64,000 bases of DNA from contig JAFWGA010000029.1 of assembly GCA_017515325.1 (NCBI GenBank), forward strand, positions 1 through 64,000. The letters run 5' to 3'. This document shows, piece by piece, positions 1 through 8,769 of this stretch. Position 1 is the first letter of the stretch; the number at the start of each line of letters is the position of its first letter. Made by a program: the position numbers and the translations under genes. The DNA comes from Blautia sp. Lineage in GTDB: Bacteria > Bacillota > Clostridia > Lachnospirales > Lachnospiraceae. A model generated the notes under the pieces. It was not told the origin of the DNA. It did not search any database and worked only from the letters and a program-made list of their open reading frames with translations.

Positions 1-216
1 CCGCTGGTGCACCGGTTAGATCGCCAGATCTATAGCCGGGTAGCCAAGCCGGGAAGGGATAAACGCTGAAGGCATCTAAGCGTGAAGCCCCCCTCAAGAT
101 GAGATTTCCCATTCGAAAGAAGTAAGACCCCTTGAAGACGACGAGGTAGATAGGGCAGGGGTGGAAGTGCAGCAATGCATGGAGCTGACTGCTACTAATC
201 GGTCGAGGGCTTGACC
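1..216 (+). rRNA. 23S ribosomal RNA, 3' end (partial)
   Basis: This is the last part of domain VI of 23S rRNA, cut by the left edge of the window. The stretch around 50-100 (GGGATAAACGCTGAAGGCAT, then CTAAGCGTGAAGCC) and the closing CTACTAATCGGTCGAGGGCT (about 193-212) are conserved at the 3' end of bacterial 23S rRNA. The exact mature end near 216 is estimated by similarity to other Clostridia. No 5S rRNA follows on this strand before the terminator at 316-350. Confidence 0.96.
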
Positions 217-315
217 TTAAGGAAGGCTTGCCGGGCGGAGAATTCTGCCGGGGAAGAATTCCAGCTTGATTCAGGAATAACACGTGTGCAGTTTTGAAGG
301 TACAGATGAAAGAAC

Positions 316-350
316 GCTCTCTGGGCATTTAGCCTGGAGGGCTTTTTTTT
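316..350 (+). terminator. Rho-independent terminator of the rRNA operon
   Basis: An 11-bp stem (316-326 with 332-342, including G-U pairs) with a 5-nt loop AUUUA is followed directly by eight T residues (343-350). It closes the rRNA transcript about 100 nt after the 23S end. Confidence 0.92.
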
Positions 351-367
351 ATCCCATTAATCCACTC

Positions 368-397
368 TTGACGAAACCAGTATAGATAAATTATAGT
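368..397 (+). promoter_or_regulatory. Putative sigma-A promoter of the first TRAP operon
   Basis: TTGACG (368-373) and TATAGT (392-397) are separated by 18 bp. Transcription would start near 404, inside the inverted repeat at 402-420, leaving a leader of about 105 nt before dctP. Confidence 0.6.
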
Positions 398-401
398 AAA
401 T

Positions 402-420
402 AAACACAACAATTGTGTTT
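402..420. promoter_or_regulatory. Putative operator palindrome of the first TRAP operon
   Basis: AAACACAA (402-409), spacer CAA, TTGTGTTT (413-420): a perfect 8-bp inverted repeat just downstream of the -10 box and over the predicted start site. The position is typical of a repressor site. The regulator is not identified; no regulator gene lies next to it. Confidence 0.5.
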
Positions 421-509
421 TGCTTTATGACATCTACCCTTTGAAGGCGGAAAGATGCCATGTAAATTTGTACATACTCTATGAGAGAAGACATAAGGAG
501 GGATTATTT

Positions 510-1493
510 ATGAAAAATTTTGCCAGGTTATTGATTCTGTCTGTGTCTCTTGCGATGGTGAGTGCCGGTTCTGTGAAGGCTGAGACGGTTTTCCAGCTGG
601 GTACGACGGTGAATGAGCAGGATTCCTTTCAGGTAGCGGCAGAGAAATTTGCGGAGCTGATTGAGGAGAGAACCGCGGGGGAATACAAGATCGATATTTA
701 TCCCAACGGCACACTGGGCGGAGAATCGGATATGCTGGACAGTATGTCCATGGATATGCTGGATATGGGAATCATCACGGCCGGACCCTTTGTGAATTTC
801 TCTGAAATGATGGGTGTCCTGGATATGCCCTTCCTGTTTGCGAATAATGATGAGGCTTATCGGATCCTGGATGGCGAGATCGGCAGGGAATTGCTGGATA
901 CGCTTGAGGACGCAGGCCTGAAGGGCCTGGCCTACGCCGAGCGAGGCTTCCGAAACATTACCAACTCTGTCCGTCCGGTTGAGAAGGCTGAGGATGTGGC
1001 CGGTCTGAAGCTCCGTGTTATGGAGAATGAGGTGTATACCGCAACATTTACCGCCCTGGGTGTAAATGCCGTGCCCATGGCCTGGGCTGAGGCGCTGACA
1101 GCTATGCAGCAGGGAACCATCGAAGGGGAGGAAAACCCCATCAACGTCATCCATTCCTATGGATTGTGGGATTATAACCAGAAATACGTCACCCTGGACC
1201 GTCACAGCTATTCCACCGCTATTATTACCATGAGCCTTTCCAGATTTGAGGAGCTGGATGAAGAGACACAGCAGATTTTCCTTGATGCCGCACAGGAAGC
1301 GGCTGAGTATGAGCGTGCCTGGGTAGCCGAGCAGGAGGCCGGCCAGCTGGAGACCATCAAGGAAAACGGGGTTGAGGTTGTTGAGGAGCCGGATATCGAT
1401 TCCTTCAGACAGGCAGTGCAGTCTGTCTATGATGCCTATCCACAGTATGATGATTATATCGCACGTATCCATGAGGAGCTGGCAGAGGAATGA
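510..1493 (+). CDS. dctP: TRAP transporter solute-binding protein (DctP family)
   Basis: Extracytoplasmic binding protein of a tripartite ATP-independent periplasmic transporter, 327 aa. It captures a carboxylate-type substrate and delivers it to the DctQM membrane complex for Na+-coupled uptake. A Sec signal peptide (MKNFARLLILSVSLAMVSAG, cleaved near VKA-ET) is present and lacks a lipobox cysteine. The DctP fold signature is visible in the stretch LKLRVMEN...(around residue 168) and the following GTIEGEENP block. The reading frame is open upstream, but the start at 510 is chosen because GGAGGGATTATTT precedes it and the signal peptide begins there. The stop overlaps the dctQ start by ATGA. 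The substrate cannot be read; sugar acids or C4-dicarboxylates are usual for the family. Confidence 0.93.
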   Translation: MKNFARLLILSVSLAMVSAGSVKAETVFQLGTTVNEQDSFQVAAEKFAELIEERTAGEYKIDIYPNGTLGGESDMLDSMSMDMLDMGIITAGPFVNFSEMMGVLDMPFLFANNDEAYRILDGEIGRELLDTLEDAGLKGLAYAERGFRNITNSVRPVEKAEDVAGLKLRVMENEVYTATFTALGVNAVPMAWAEALTAMQQGTIEGEENPINVIHSYGLWDYNQKYVTLDRHSYSTAIITMSLSRFEELDEETQQIFLDAAQEAAEYERAWVAEQEAGQLETIKENGVEVVEEPDIDSFRQAVQSVYDAYPQYDDYIARIHEELAEE

Positions 1494-1969
1494 AGATGTT
1501 AGAAAAAATCAGCAATGTCCTCGACACAGTCTGCGGCGTGCTGATCGTGTTTTTCATCGGCGCAATGGTGATCATAACCAGCGCACAGATCGTTTGCCGA
1601 ACCTGGTTTACCTCTTTGACATGGTCTGACGAGGTGACCCGTTATCTGCTGATCTGGTCCACCTTCCTGGGAGCAAGCTGTGTGTATAAGCATAGTGGGA
1701 ATATTGCTATTACCTTTATTCAGGAGGCATTTCCCCCCAGGGTAACCAAGGCTCTGCGTATTTGTGTACAGCTTATCTGCTTTGTCCTCTTTGCCGTTCT
1801 TTGCTGGTATGGGACAGAATATGCGATGAAGCTGAAAAAAACAGCGACCAGCCTGCCTGTCAAAATGAAATATATATTCGCGGTGGTGCCGGTCAGCATG
1901 GGAATCTGTATGATCCATGCCCTGGTGCTGCTGCTGAAAGAATGGAAGGGGAAGGAGGGAAAGGACTGA
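1490..1969 (+). CDS. dctQ: TRAP transporter small membrane subunit (DctQ family)
   Basis: 159-aa membrane protein with four predicted helices, the usual size and topology of the DctQ subunit that pairs with DctM in the cytoplasmic membrane. The motif SDEVTRYLLIWSTFLGAS (about residues 43-60) matches the conserved W-x-DEV-x-R-x-L-x-W region of the family. The start codon overlaps the dctP stop (ATGA, 1490-1493); a second in-frame ATG lies at 1496. The stop overlaps dctM in the same way, so the three genes are translationally coupled. Confidence 0.9.
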   Translation: MKMLEKISNVLDTVCGVLIVFFIGAMVIITSAQIVCRTWFTSLTWSDEVTRYLLIWSTFLGASCVYKHSGNIAITFIQEAFPPRVTKALRICVQLICFVLFAVLCWYGTEYAMKLKKTATSLPVKMKYIFAVVPVSMGICMIHALVLLLKEWKGKEGKD

Positions 1970-3234
1970 TGGCCTTTATTCTTTTCGGAGGCTTTATCCT
2001 CCTTCTGGCCATTGGGGTACCGGTAGCCTTTGCCATCTGCAGCGCTTCTGCTGTCAGCATGTTTGTCGGGTACGGGGATCAGAAGATGATGATTGTCGTA
2101 CAGAGAATGTTTCAGAGCTGTGATTCCTTCAGCCTGATTGCGGTACCCTTCTTTATTCTGGCAGGGGATCTCCTGGCCAAGGGTAAGATTTCCCGTGTTC
2201 TTGTGGAATTCTGCGAGTCCTTTCTGGGCTTCGTCCGGGGCGGCCTTTCAGTTGTCTCTGTCCTGGCGGGGATGTTTTTTGCAGCCATATCCGGGTCCGG
2301 GGCAGCAACGACTGCAGCCGTGGGTGCTACCCTGGTGCCTGAACTGAAAAAACGCGGCTATCGTGAGGATTCTGCTGCTGCCCTGGTGGCCGCTGCCGGT
2401 ACGATTGGCGTGGTTATTCCCCCTTCTGTTCCCATGGTTCTGTATGCCGTGATTGCCGAGGAGAGCGTGAGCAACCTGTTTAAGGCCGGTTTCCTGCCGG
2501 GAATTCTTATGGGAGCTGTCCTGATCGGGATTTCCTTGAGACAGGCTTACAAATGGAAGTATCCCAAAGGGGCGGACTTTGATCTGAAGCATATCGGAAG
2601 AACCTTTCTTCGGGCAGTGCCAGCCATTCTGATGCCGCTGATCATACTGGGAGGCATTTTCTCCGGTTACTTTACGCCCTCTGAGGCGGCAGCTGTGGCT
2701 GTGGTTTATGCGGTGCTGGTGTCCAGGCTTGTTTATCGGGACCTCACCTGGAAGGAGCTTTTTGAGATCATGAAAGGATCCGCGAAAACCAGCGCTGTCA
2801 TCATGATCATCATCGCCTGTTCCGGTCCCTTTGGCTGGGCATTGGCCAACTGGCATATTCCGGAGGCTATCTCCGCTTCCGTGCTGGGGATTTCCTCCAA
2901 TAAATATGTTATCATGCTTCTGATTTCGGTGATCATCCTGATCGCTGGGGTATTTATGGAAACATCATCGGCTATCATTATTCTGACACCTGTATTTTTG
3001 CCTCTGATCAAGGCACTGGGGGTGTCAACCCTGCATTTTGGGATTCTTTTCGTGGTCGGTATCGCCATCGGTATGATCACGCCGCCGGTAGCCATCAATC
3101 TTTTTGTCGCGACCGGCATAACGGGGATTCCGATCGAGAAGATTTCGAAGTCAGTCGTGCCATATCTGATCGGATTGATTCTGGTATTTTTGCTGATCGT
3201 CTTCGTTCCCCTGCTGGTCCCGGGAATTTTGTGA
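1969..3234 (+). CDS. dctM: TRAP transporter large permease (DctM family)
   Basis: 421-aa polytopic protein, the Na+-driven transport subunit of the TRAP system. It shows the usual features of DctM: repeated hydrophobic helices, GSGAATTAAVGATLVPEL-like motif near residues 103-121, VIPPSVPMVLYA, and MITPPVAINLFVATGI near the C-terminus. The start at 1969 (overlapping the dctQ stop TGA by one base) follows GGAAGGGGAAGGAGGG and gives the normal length; the frame is open further upstream but that part lies inside dctQ. It is the last gene of the dctPQM operon; a 110-nt gap separates it from the phosphatase gene. Confidence 0.94.
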   Translation: MAFILFGGFILLLAIGVPVAFAICSASAVSMFVGYGDQKMMIVVQRMFQSCDSFSLIAVPFFILAGDLLAKGKISRVLVEFCESFLGFVRGGLSVVSVLAGMFFAAISGSGAATTAAVGATLVPELKKRGYREDSAAALVAAAGTIGVVIPPSVPMVLYAVIAEESVSNLFKAGFLPGILMGAVLIGISLRQAYKWKYPKGADFDLKHIGRTFLRAVPAILMPLIILGGIFSGYFTPSEAAAVAVVYAVLVSRLVYRDLTWKELFEIMKGSAKTSAVIMIIIACSGPFGWALANWHIPEAISASVLGISSNKYVIMLLISVIILIAGVFMETSSAIIILTPVFLPLIKALGVSTLHFGILFVVGIAIGMITPPVAINLFVATGITGIPIEKISKSVVPYLIGLILVFLLIVFVPLLVPGIL

Positions 3235-3344
3235 TGCAGGATGTGGGCAAAAGCCAGACATCCATAGTCAGGAGCAGGCCTGTTTCCCATGCGATAGGAG
3301 CCTGTGACAGAACCGCCACATGGATGGGAGAAAAAGGGAAGGGT

Positions 3345-5066
3345 ATGATGAAACGAAACAGGCGTATCTCATTGACCATAAAACTGAATATCTTGATTGC
3401 TGCCATTGTCCTGTTTGTCTCTCTCGGGCTGACGGTGAACAGCTATTTTGTCTATCGCAGGAAGATCGACGGGATATACTATGAAAAAGCCGAAAAGTTT
3501 GCCTTGCTGGCAAAGAACGGTGTGAAAAGCTGGATCGTGGGTAACCTTAAGGATATTGTTCTGTCAGAGGAATTTCAGGCAGTCCGGGCTCAGGCTCTGG
3601 CCGCGAATAATGACCAGATGATCCTTGACTATCTTGAGGAAGTACCTTCTTTGTATACGAGCACTTATGATGAAGCAGACCAAACCTTCACCAGTCTGTC
3701 AATGGCGGAAGAATATGACACGCTGGTTGACACTCTGGAGCGTCTGAGGCGGGTATTTGGAACTAAATCGGTGTATATCCAGTTTGATCGGGATGGAACC
3801 ACCTACAATATTGTCAACTCGCAGGGTGATCTCTTTTATGTTGGATCGGAGGAAGATCCAAACAGCGTGTTCGGCCCTTATGAAGATAATGAACGGATTC
3901 CTGCCACGGTCTACCATGAAGGAGAAGACTGGCTGTGTTCTGCCCTGGAGCAGATAGGGGACGCAGGGGAGATCGATGGAATCATCGGCGTAGATATCGA
4001 TATGAACGATATCATGGAGGAACGGCATTGGTTCCTGGTGAACAGCATCATCCTCACTTTGGTGCTGACGGCGCTTGGAATCCTGGCCGGCATGCTGGTG
4101 ATGCGTCAGACGGCGACTCAGCCCCTCAGGCTGCTGGCCAGGGCTGCCACAAGCTTTGCCATGGGGGATGCGGGGTATACCAGGGAGGATATCATCGACC
4201 TGCCGATCTATTCCAACGACGAGATCGGGGATCTATATAAGGAGATCCGATCTATGCAGAGCCGTATCGTGGATTATACGGACAATCTGACCCGGGTGAC
4301 GGCAGAGAAGGAAAGGACAGCCACAGAGCTGAGGACAGCAGCAAGGATCCAGGAGGCCATGCTTCCGGACACACAGGAGGCCTTTCCGGATATCAGGGAG
4401 TTCGCCCTCTTTGCCAGCATGAAGCCGGCCAAGGAGGTTGGCGGGGATTTTTACGATTTCGTAATGGTGGACGAAGATCATCTGGCAGTCTGTATTGCCG
4501 ATGTTTCAGATAAGGGTGTGCCGGCTGCGCTGTTTATGATGGCGGCAAAGATCATCCTCAATTATCGGGTTCACATGGGCGGCCTGCCAGGGGAGATTCT
4601 GACGGAAGTGAACGAGCTGATCTGCAGGGACAGCAGGTCAGACATGTTTGTCACCGTGTGGCTGGGCATTCTGGATTTGAAGAGCGGTGTGTTGACCTGC
4701 TCCAATGCAGGACATGAGTATCCGGTCGTCCGTGGGACTGACGGTATCTTTGAAGTGTATCATGACAAACATGACATGGTGATAGGAGCGATTGAAACGG
4801 CGAAATATCACAATTATGAGATACTTCTGAAGCCTGGCGACGCTGTTTTTGTGTATACGGACGGACTGCCGGAGGCCAGCAACCCGGAGAATGAGATGTA
4901 TGGGATGAAGCGTCTTCAGGAGGCTTTGAATCACATGAAGGGGGAGACCCCGGAAGGGATTCTGAATGGGATCATGGAGGATGTAAAGGTCTTTGTAGGG
5001 GATGCGGATCAGTTTGATGATCTGACCATGCTTTGCCTGGAATACAGTGGGGACGGTTCTCATTGA
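3345..5066 (+). CDS. Membrane sensor with SpoIIE/RsbU-type PP2C phosphatase domain
   Basis: 573-aa protein. Domain order: transmembrane helix 1 (about 13-35), an extracytoplasmic sensor region of about 190 residues that looks like a Cache-type domain, helix 2 (about 229-253), a HAMP-like linker, a short coiled coil, and a PP2C phosphatase domain of SpoIIE type (about 330-573). Metal-binding motifs are intact: GGDFYD (about 366), IADVSDKGVPAALFM, VYTDGLPEA and FDDLTMLCL. Such proteins dephosphorylate anti-anti-sigma proteins in partner-switching pathways; no partner gene is visible nearby. Start 3345 (or 3348) follows AAAAAGGGAAGGG; earlier ATGs in frame lack a ribosome-binding site. Lying directly behind dctPQM, it may sense the same external compounds, which is an inference. 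Confidence 0.88.
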   Translation: MMKRNRRISLTIKLNILIAAIVLFVSLGLTVNSYFVYRRKIDGIYYEKAEKFALLAKNGVKSWIVGNLKDIVLSEEFQAVRAQALAANNDQMILDYLEEVPSLYTSTYDEADQTFTSLSMAEEYDTLVDTLERLRRVFGTKSVYIQFDRDGTTYNIVNSQGDLFYVGSEEDPNSVFGPYEDNERIPATVYHEGEDWLCSALEQIGDAGEIDGIIGVDIDMNDIMEERHWFLVNSIILTLVLTALGILAGMLVMRQTATQPLRLLARAATSFAMGDAGYTREDIIDLPIYSNDEIGDLYKEIRSMQSRIVDYTDNLTRVTAEKERTATELRTAARIQEAMLPDTQEAFPDIREFALFASMKPAKEVGGDFYDFVMVDEDHLAVCIADVSDKGVPAALFMMAAKIILNYRVHMGGLPGEILTEVNELICRDSRSDMFVTVWLGILDLKSGVLTCSNAGHEYPVVRGTDGIFEVYHDKHDMVIGAIETAKYHNYEILLKPGDAVFVYTDGLPEASNPENEMYGMKRLQEALNHMKGETPEGILNGIMEDVKVFVGDADQFDDLTMLCLEYSGDGSH

Positions 5067-5150
5067 CTCATCTGGATGTCAGAATAGGGTCGAGAGGGAG
5101 ATGCCCGACAGTCAAAGGATTCGGGAATAGTATAGAGAATTTGTCGTTCC

Positions 5151-5179
5151 TTGACTTTGCTTGGGCAATATGATAGATT
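5151..5179 (+). promoter_or_regulatory. Putative promoter of the carboxylesterase gene
   Basis: TTGACT (5151-5156), 17-bp spacer, TAGATT (5174-5179), with TG one base ahead of the -10 box (extended -10). The rest of the 5067-5230 gap holds no gene. Confidence 0.6.
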
Positions 5180-5230
5180 GAAAAGGCAATACCACTTATA
5201 AATTTGGCATTTTTGCGAAAGGAGTCAGAA

Positions 5231-6910
5231 ATGAGAAGAAAAATCGCTGGGAAATTGCTGATCTGTGCTTTTGCAGTGGCCATGGTGGGCAGCGTTTGCC
5301 TGCATGCGGAGGAGGCGGATCATCTGGTTCGGAAGACAGCTTATGGCGAGGTGCTGGGTACCCTGGATGAGGGGAGCCAGGCGCTTGTATGGTACGGAAT
5401 TCCTTATGCGGCGGCTCCTGTCGGTGAACTGCGCTGGGCAGAGCCGGCTGATCCGGAGGTCTGGGAAGAGGCTCTGGACTGTACCGAGCCGGCTGAGCCG
5501 GGGATGCAGTATGCCATGGACTATGCGACCGGGGAGAATACCCTGATCGGCACGGAGGATTGCCTGAATCTGGATATTTACGCCACGGCTGATGCGGAGA
5601 AGCTTCCCGTCCTGGTCTATATCCACGGTGGGAATAATCAGACCGGAAAGTCGGGGGAGATTCCCGGCAAACAAATCGTGAAGGATAATCACTGTGTCTA
5701 TGTTTCCCTGAATTACCGCCTGGGACTGTTTGGCTTTAACTGCCTGCCGGCCATTGTCTCCGGGGGAGAAAAGACCGGAAACTTTACCATGCTGGATATT
5801 GCCAAGGCTCTTGACTGGGTGAAGGAAAATATTGCTGCCTTCGGCGGTGATCCGGAAAATATTACGATCTCCGGCTTCTCGGCAGGCGGACGCGATGTCA
5901 TGGCGATGCTGACAAGCCCTCTTTTCGCAGGGAAGTTTGACAAAGCCCTTGTCTTTTCCGGAGGCATGACGATGGCAGATGAAGCGGCCAGTGCCAGCCA
6001 GATCGCAGCGGCAATTGCTCCGCTGGCTGTGGAAGATGGCCTGTTCGAGGATGAGGCCGAAGCGAAGGAATGGCTGCTGACTGACGCCGACGATGTCAGG
6101 GAGTATCTGTTTGGCCTTGCCCCGGACCGTGTCTGTGCTTTGATGGGCAACGCCGGCATCAGAATGAGCGCTTTCCCGCATCTTTACAACGACGGAATCC
6201 TTCTGCCGGAGGAAGGCTTTGACACGGAAAGCTACAATTCTGTACCGCTGCTGATGCTGACAGGGGAGACAGAATTCAGCCTTTTCTGCAATTTCGACGG
6301 ATATTTCTTCTCGCCGGCTATGGCAGACCTTGATGAGGATACCCTGAATGCGGCAAAGAATTTCGCCTGCCTCTATGGCTCCGACATGTATCGGATCTTT
6401 AACGGCCAGTGCAGTGCGGAAAAGATGTCTGACAAATATGACAGCGATATTTATCTCTGCCAGGTAGCGTACGGCTCTGTAAACAGCGCTACTTTCCTTC
6501 CGGCTATGGGCTCCTTCCATGGAATCTTTGTTCCCATGCTGACGGATGATCATACCTACGCAAGCTTTGGCGACTTTACCGTGGAAGGGTACCAGAAGAT
6601 GGCTGGAGTCTTTGATCAGTATCTGACTAATTTCCTGGCAACCGGTGATCCCAACGGCGAGGAGCTGACTGAGTGGCCGGCCTGGACACCGGATAACAAG
6701 GTTTCCCTGGTGCTTGACGCGGATGAGACGGAGGCGATCATTGAGGCAAAGGATGTCTCCTCCACCTACGAGGCCATTATCGGAGAGATGGAAGCGGATG
6801 ATTCGGTCAGTGAAGAGATTAAATCCGGAGTCATTCAGAACGTCATGAATGGACGCTGGTTTTCTGATGCCCTGGATAAATACTATGAGAATCCTTCCTT
6901 GTGGCATTGA
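5231..6910 (+). CDS. Secreted type-B carboxylesterase
   Basis: 559-aa alpha/beta hydrolase of the carboxylesterase type B (COesterase) family, hydrolysing carboxylic esters outside the cell. The N-terminus is a Sec signal peptide (MRRKIAGKLLICAFAVAMVG, end near LHA-EE). Family signatures: YGIPYAAAPVGELRW, TEDCLNLDIY (about 108-117), IHGGNNQTG oxyanion region, nucleophile Ser217 in ITISGFSAGG, acid Glu in LTGETEFSLF, and His in GSFHGIFVPML. The nucleophile elbow reads GFSAGG instead of the common GESAGG. Start 5231 follows AAAGGAG; an in-frame ATG at 5204 has no ribosome-binding site. The natural ester is unknown; in a fibre degrader acetyl or feruloyl esters of plant cell wall are possible. 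Confidence 0.9.
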   Translation: MRRKIAGKLLICAFAVAMVGSVCLHAEEADHLVRKTAYGEVLGTLDEGSQALVWYGIPYAAAPVGELRWAEPADPEVWEEALDCTEPAEPGMQYAMDYATGENTLIGTEDCLNLDIYATADAEKLPVLVYIHGGNNQTGKSGEIPGKQIVKDNHCVYVSLNYRLGLFGFNCLPAIVSGGEKTGNFTMLDIAKALDWVKENIAAFGGDPENITISGFSAGGRDVMAMLTSPLFAGKFDKALVFSGGMTMADEAASASQIAAAIAPLAVEDGLFEDEAEAKEWLLTDADDVREYLFGLAPDRVCALMGNAGIRMSAFPHLYNDGILLPEEGFDTESYNSVPLLMLTGETEFSLFCNFDGYFFSPAMADLDEDTLNAAKNFACLYGSDMYRIFNGQCSAEKMSDKYDSDIYLCQVAYGSVNSATFLPAMGSFHGIFVPMLTDDHTYASFGDFTVEGYQKMAGVFDQYLTNFLATGDPNGEELTEWPAWTPDNKVSLVLDADETEAIIEAKDVSSTYEAIIGEMEADDSVSEEIKSGVIQNVMNGRWFSDALDKYYENPSLWH

Positions 6911-6925
6911 TTGTCAGAAGGGGGC

Positions 6926-8518
6926 ATGCTTTTGGGAACATATGTCAATCCAGGCAATCAGGCATTTTCTGAGATTGCCGATGAAGATTATGTAGATAAG
7001 ACAAGCCTGATCGGCCTGATCAATAAAACGATTGGCAGGAAGAATAAGCTTACCTGCATAAGCAGGCCGCGCCGATTCGGAAAATCCTATGCCGCAAAGA
7101 TGCTGACAGCTTATTATGATTGCACATGCGATTCTCATGCCCTTTTTGATCATAGAAATATTTCCAGAACGAAAGAGTATCTGACTTACCTAAATCAGTA
7201 TTATGTGATATATCTGGATATTTCAGGTTTTGTGTCTGGCGTAAAGGAAGAGAATGGCTCACTGAAGGATGTACCGGTCATCATAAAAAAGGCGATCTGG
7301 AAAGATTTAGCTGAGGCAGGTTTTCTGGCGCACGAGGATGACAGCCTTAATGATTTTCTGATTCGATGTACCTGTCAACCGGAGGGGAAATCCTTTATTT
7401 TCATCATTGATGAATGGGATTCAATGATCAGAGAAGCTAAGGACGATGCTGCGGCACAGGAGGCATATTTAAATCTTTTGCGTGGTTGGTTTAAGAACTC
7501 AAATTTCACGCCAAAGGTGGTTGCGGCCGCCTATATGACAGGTATTCTCCCGATCAAAAAGGATGGCAGTCAGTCCGCCATCTCCGATTTTACTGAATAT
7601 TCTATGATAAATCCCGGAGATTATGCTAAGTTTACCGGGTTTTCCGAAAAGGAAGTAAAGCGGATTTGCAGGAGAAACAAAAAGTCCTTTGAGATGGTGA
7701 GATTCTGGTATGACGGATATGAACTGAGCAGTTCATTGTCTGTTTACAATCCTTATTCCGTGATGAATGCCATGAAAGCAGGAGAGTGTCAGTCATTCTG
7801 GGGGAAAACATCGGCGGCAGAGGGACTGACTGACTACATACAAATGGATTTCGACGGTTTGCAGGAGACCATTGCGAACCTGATTGCCGGCTCAGAAGTA
7901 GAAGTCCATACAGATGGGTTTCAAAACGATTTACAGAGATTCGGATCAAAGGATGACATTTTGACACTCTTGATTCATCTGGGTTACCTGACATATGATT
8001 CAGAGCATAAGACGGTTCACATTCCCAACGAAGAGGTTCGAAGGGAATTCAGGAACTTCCTGGTGAATGATGATGTCGGGAAGCATTGGACCCAGCTCAT
8101 GGAAAGATCTAATAAAGTTTTGAAGGATACATTATCCGGTCATGCTGAAGATGTGGCTAAGGCATTGGAAGAAATCAGGGCAGAACAATATGCGCCTCAA
8201 TACTACAACAATGAACAGTCCCTGAGAGCGGTCATTAAGTATGCTTATCTTTCGGCGATAGGGAAGTATGTAAAGGTGGAAGAGATGCCGTCCGGCAAGG
8301 GGATTGCGGACGTTGTCTTTGTTCCGACAACATATTCGAAGCTGCCTGCACTGGTGGTGGAACTAAAATGGGACAAAACGGCAGGAGGGGCTATCGAGCA
8401 AATCAAGGCTAAGCATTATACGGCTGCGCTGAAAGCTTTTGCCGGAAACATTCTTCTTTGTGGAATAAGCTACAACAGCAAGACCGGTAAGCATTCCTGC
8501 GCAATTCAGAGAGCTTAA
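6926..8518 (+). CDS. AAA-ATPase-like / PD-(D/E)XK nuclease-like protein (DUF1703 type)
   Basis: 530-aa protein of the family that joins an N-terminal AAA-ATPase-like domain to a C-terminal PD-(D/E)XK nuclease-like domain. Seen: DYVDKTSLIGLINKTI, Walker-A-like SRPRRFGKSYAAKM (about 43-56), Walker-B-like FIFIIDEWDSM (about 153-163), and a C-terminal GIADVVFVP...ALVVELKWD stretch (about 465-490) that fits the D...ExK nuclease core. Start 6926 is preceded by AGAAGGGGG; the upstream TTG at 6911 is less likely. The gene is visibly AT-richer than its neighbours (24 G+C in bases 7081-7140). Members are numerous in gut Clostridia and Bacteroidia; their function is not established. Confidence 0.85.
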   Translation: MLLGTYVNPGNQAFSEIADEDYVDKTSLIGLINKTIGRKNKLTCISRPRRFGKSYAAKMLTAYYDCTCDSHALFDHRNISRTKEYLTYLNQYYVIYLDISGFVSGVKEENGSLKDVPVIIKKAIWKDLAEAGFLAHEDDSLNDFLIRCTCQPEGKSFIFIIDEWDSMIREAKDDAAAQEAYLNLLRGWFKNSNFTPKVVAAAYMTGILPIKKDGSQSAISDFTEYSMINPGDYAKFTGFSEKEVKRICRRNKKSFEMVRFWYDGYELSSSLSVYNPYSVMNAMKAGECQSFWGKTSAAEGLTDYIQMDFDGLQETIANLIAGSEVEVHTDGFQNDLQRFGSKDDILTLLIHLGYLTYDSEHKTVHIPNEEVRREFRNFLVNDDVGKHWTQLMERSNKVLKDTLSGHAEDVAKALEEIRAEQYAPQYYNNEQSLRAVIKYAYLSAIGKYVKVEEMPSGKGIADVVFVPTTYSKLPALVVELKWDKTAGGAIEQIKAKHYTAALKAFAGNILLCGISYNSKTGKHSCAIQRA

Positions 8519-8606
8519 GGGGAAATAGGGATAGTCCTCATTCTAGCAGGAGTGACGGATATCATGATTCTCGGGGTGAGACAGCAGTCTGAATGGTAAA
8601 GGCATG

Positions 8607-8650
8607 GGGGGAGTTGATTTGTGAGCCTTTTTCACAAATTGACTTCCCCC
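8607..8650. terminator. Long hairpin after the AAA/nuclease-like gene
   Basis: A 17-18 bp stem with one bulge (8607-8624 with 8632-8650) closes on loop GCCTTTT. It has no T-tract on the plus side (ATTATACTC follows), so it is a weak terminator candidate or another structural element. It is followed by TATGGCAGGG (8660-8669). The remaining intergenic DNA to 8769 holds no gene, and no Trp T-box is recognisable ahead of trpC. Confidence 0.5.
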
Positions 8651-8769
8651 ATTATACTCTATGGCAGGGTGCGTTTGCCGCTTTGTGATTGATTTCACGG
8701 TGAGTGGTTGAGGAAAAGAACAGCTATTTGAGAAAAATAGGCTGATAGGCGGATGTAGGAGAGAAGCGT

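Noticed and set aside
528-1472. 314-codon open frame on the minus strand
   Set aside because: It lies antisense within dctP, has no ribosome-binding site and a composition of a codon-shadow; dctP has a signal peptide and family motifs.
5225-6907. 560-codon open frame on the minus strand opposite the carboxylesterase
   Set aside because: Full antisense of a gene with intact family motifs; the translation has no recognisable domain.
8519-8769. Possible Trp T-box leader before trpC
   Set aside because: No AGGGUGGNACCGCG T-box sequence or specifier stem could be found.
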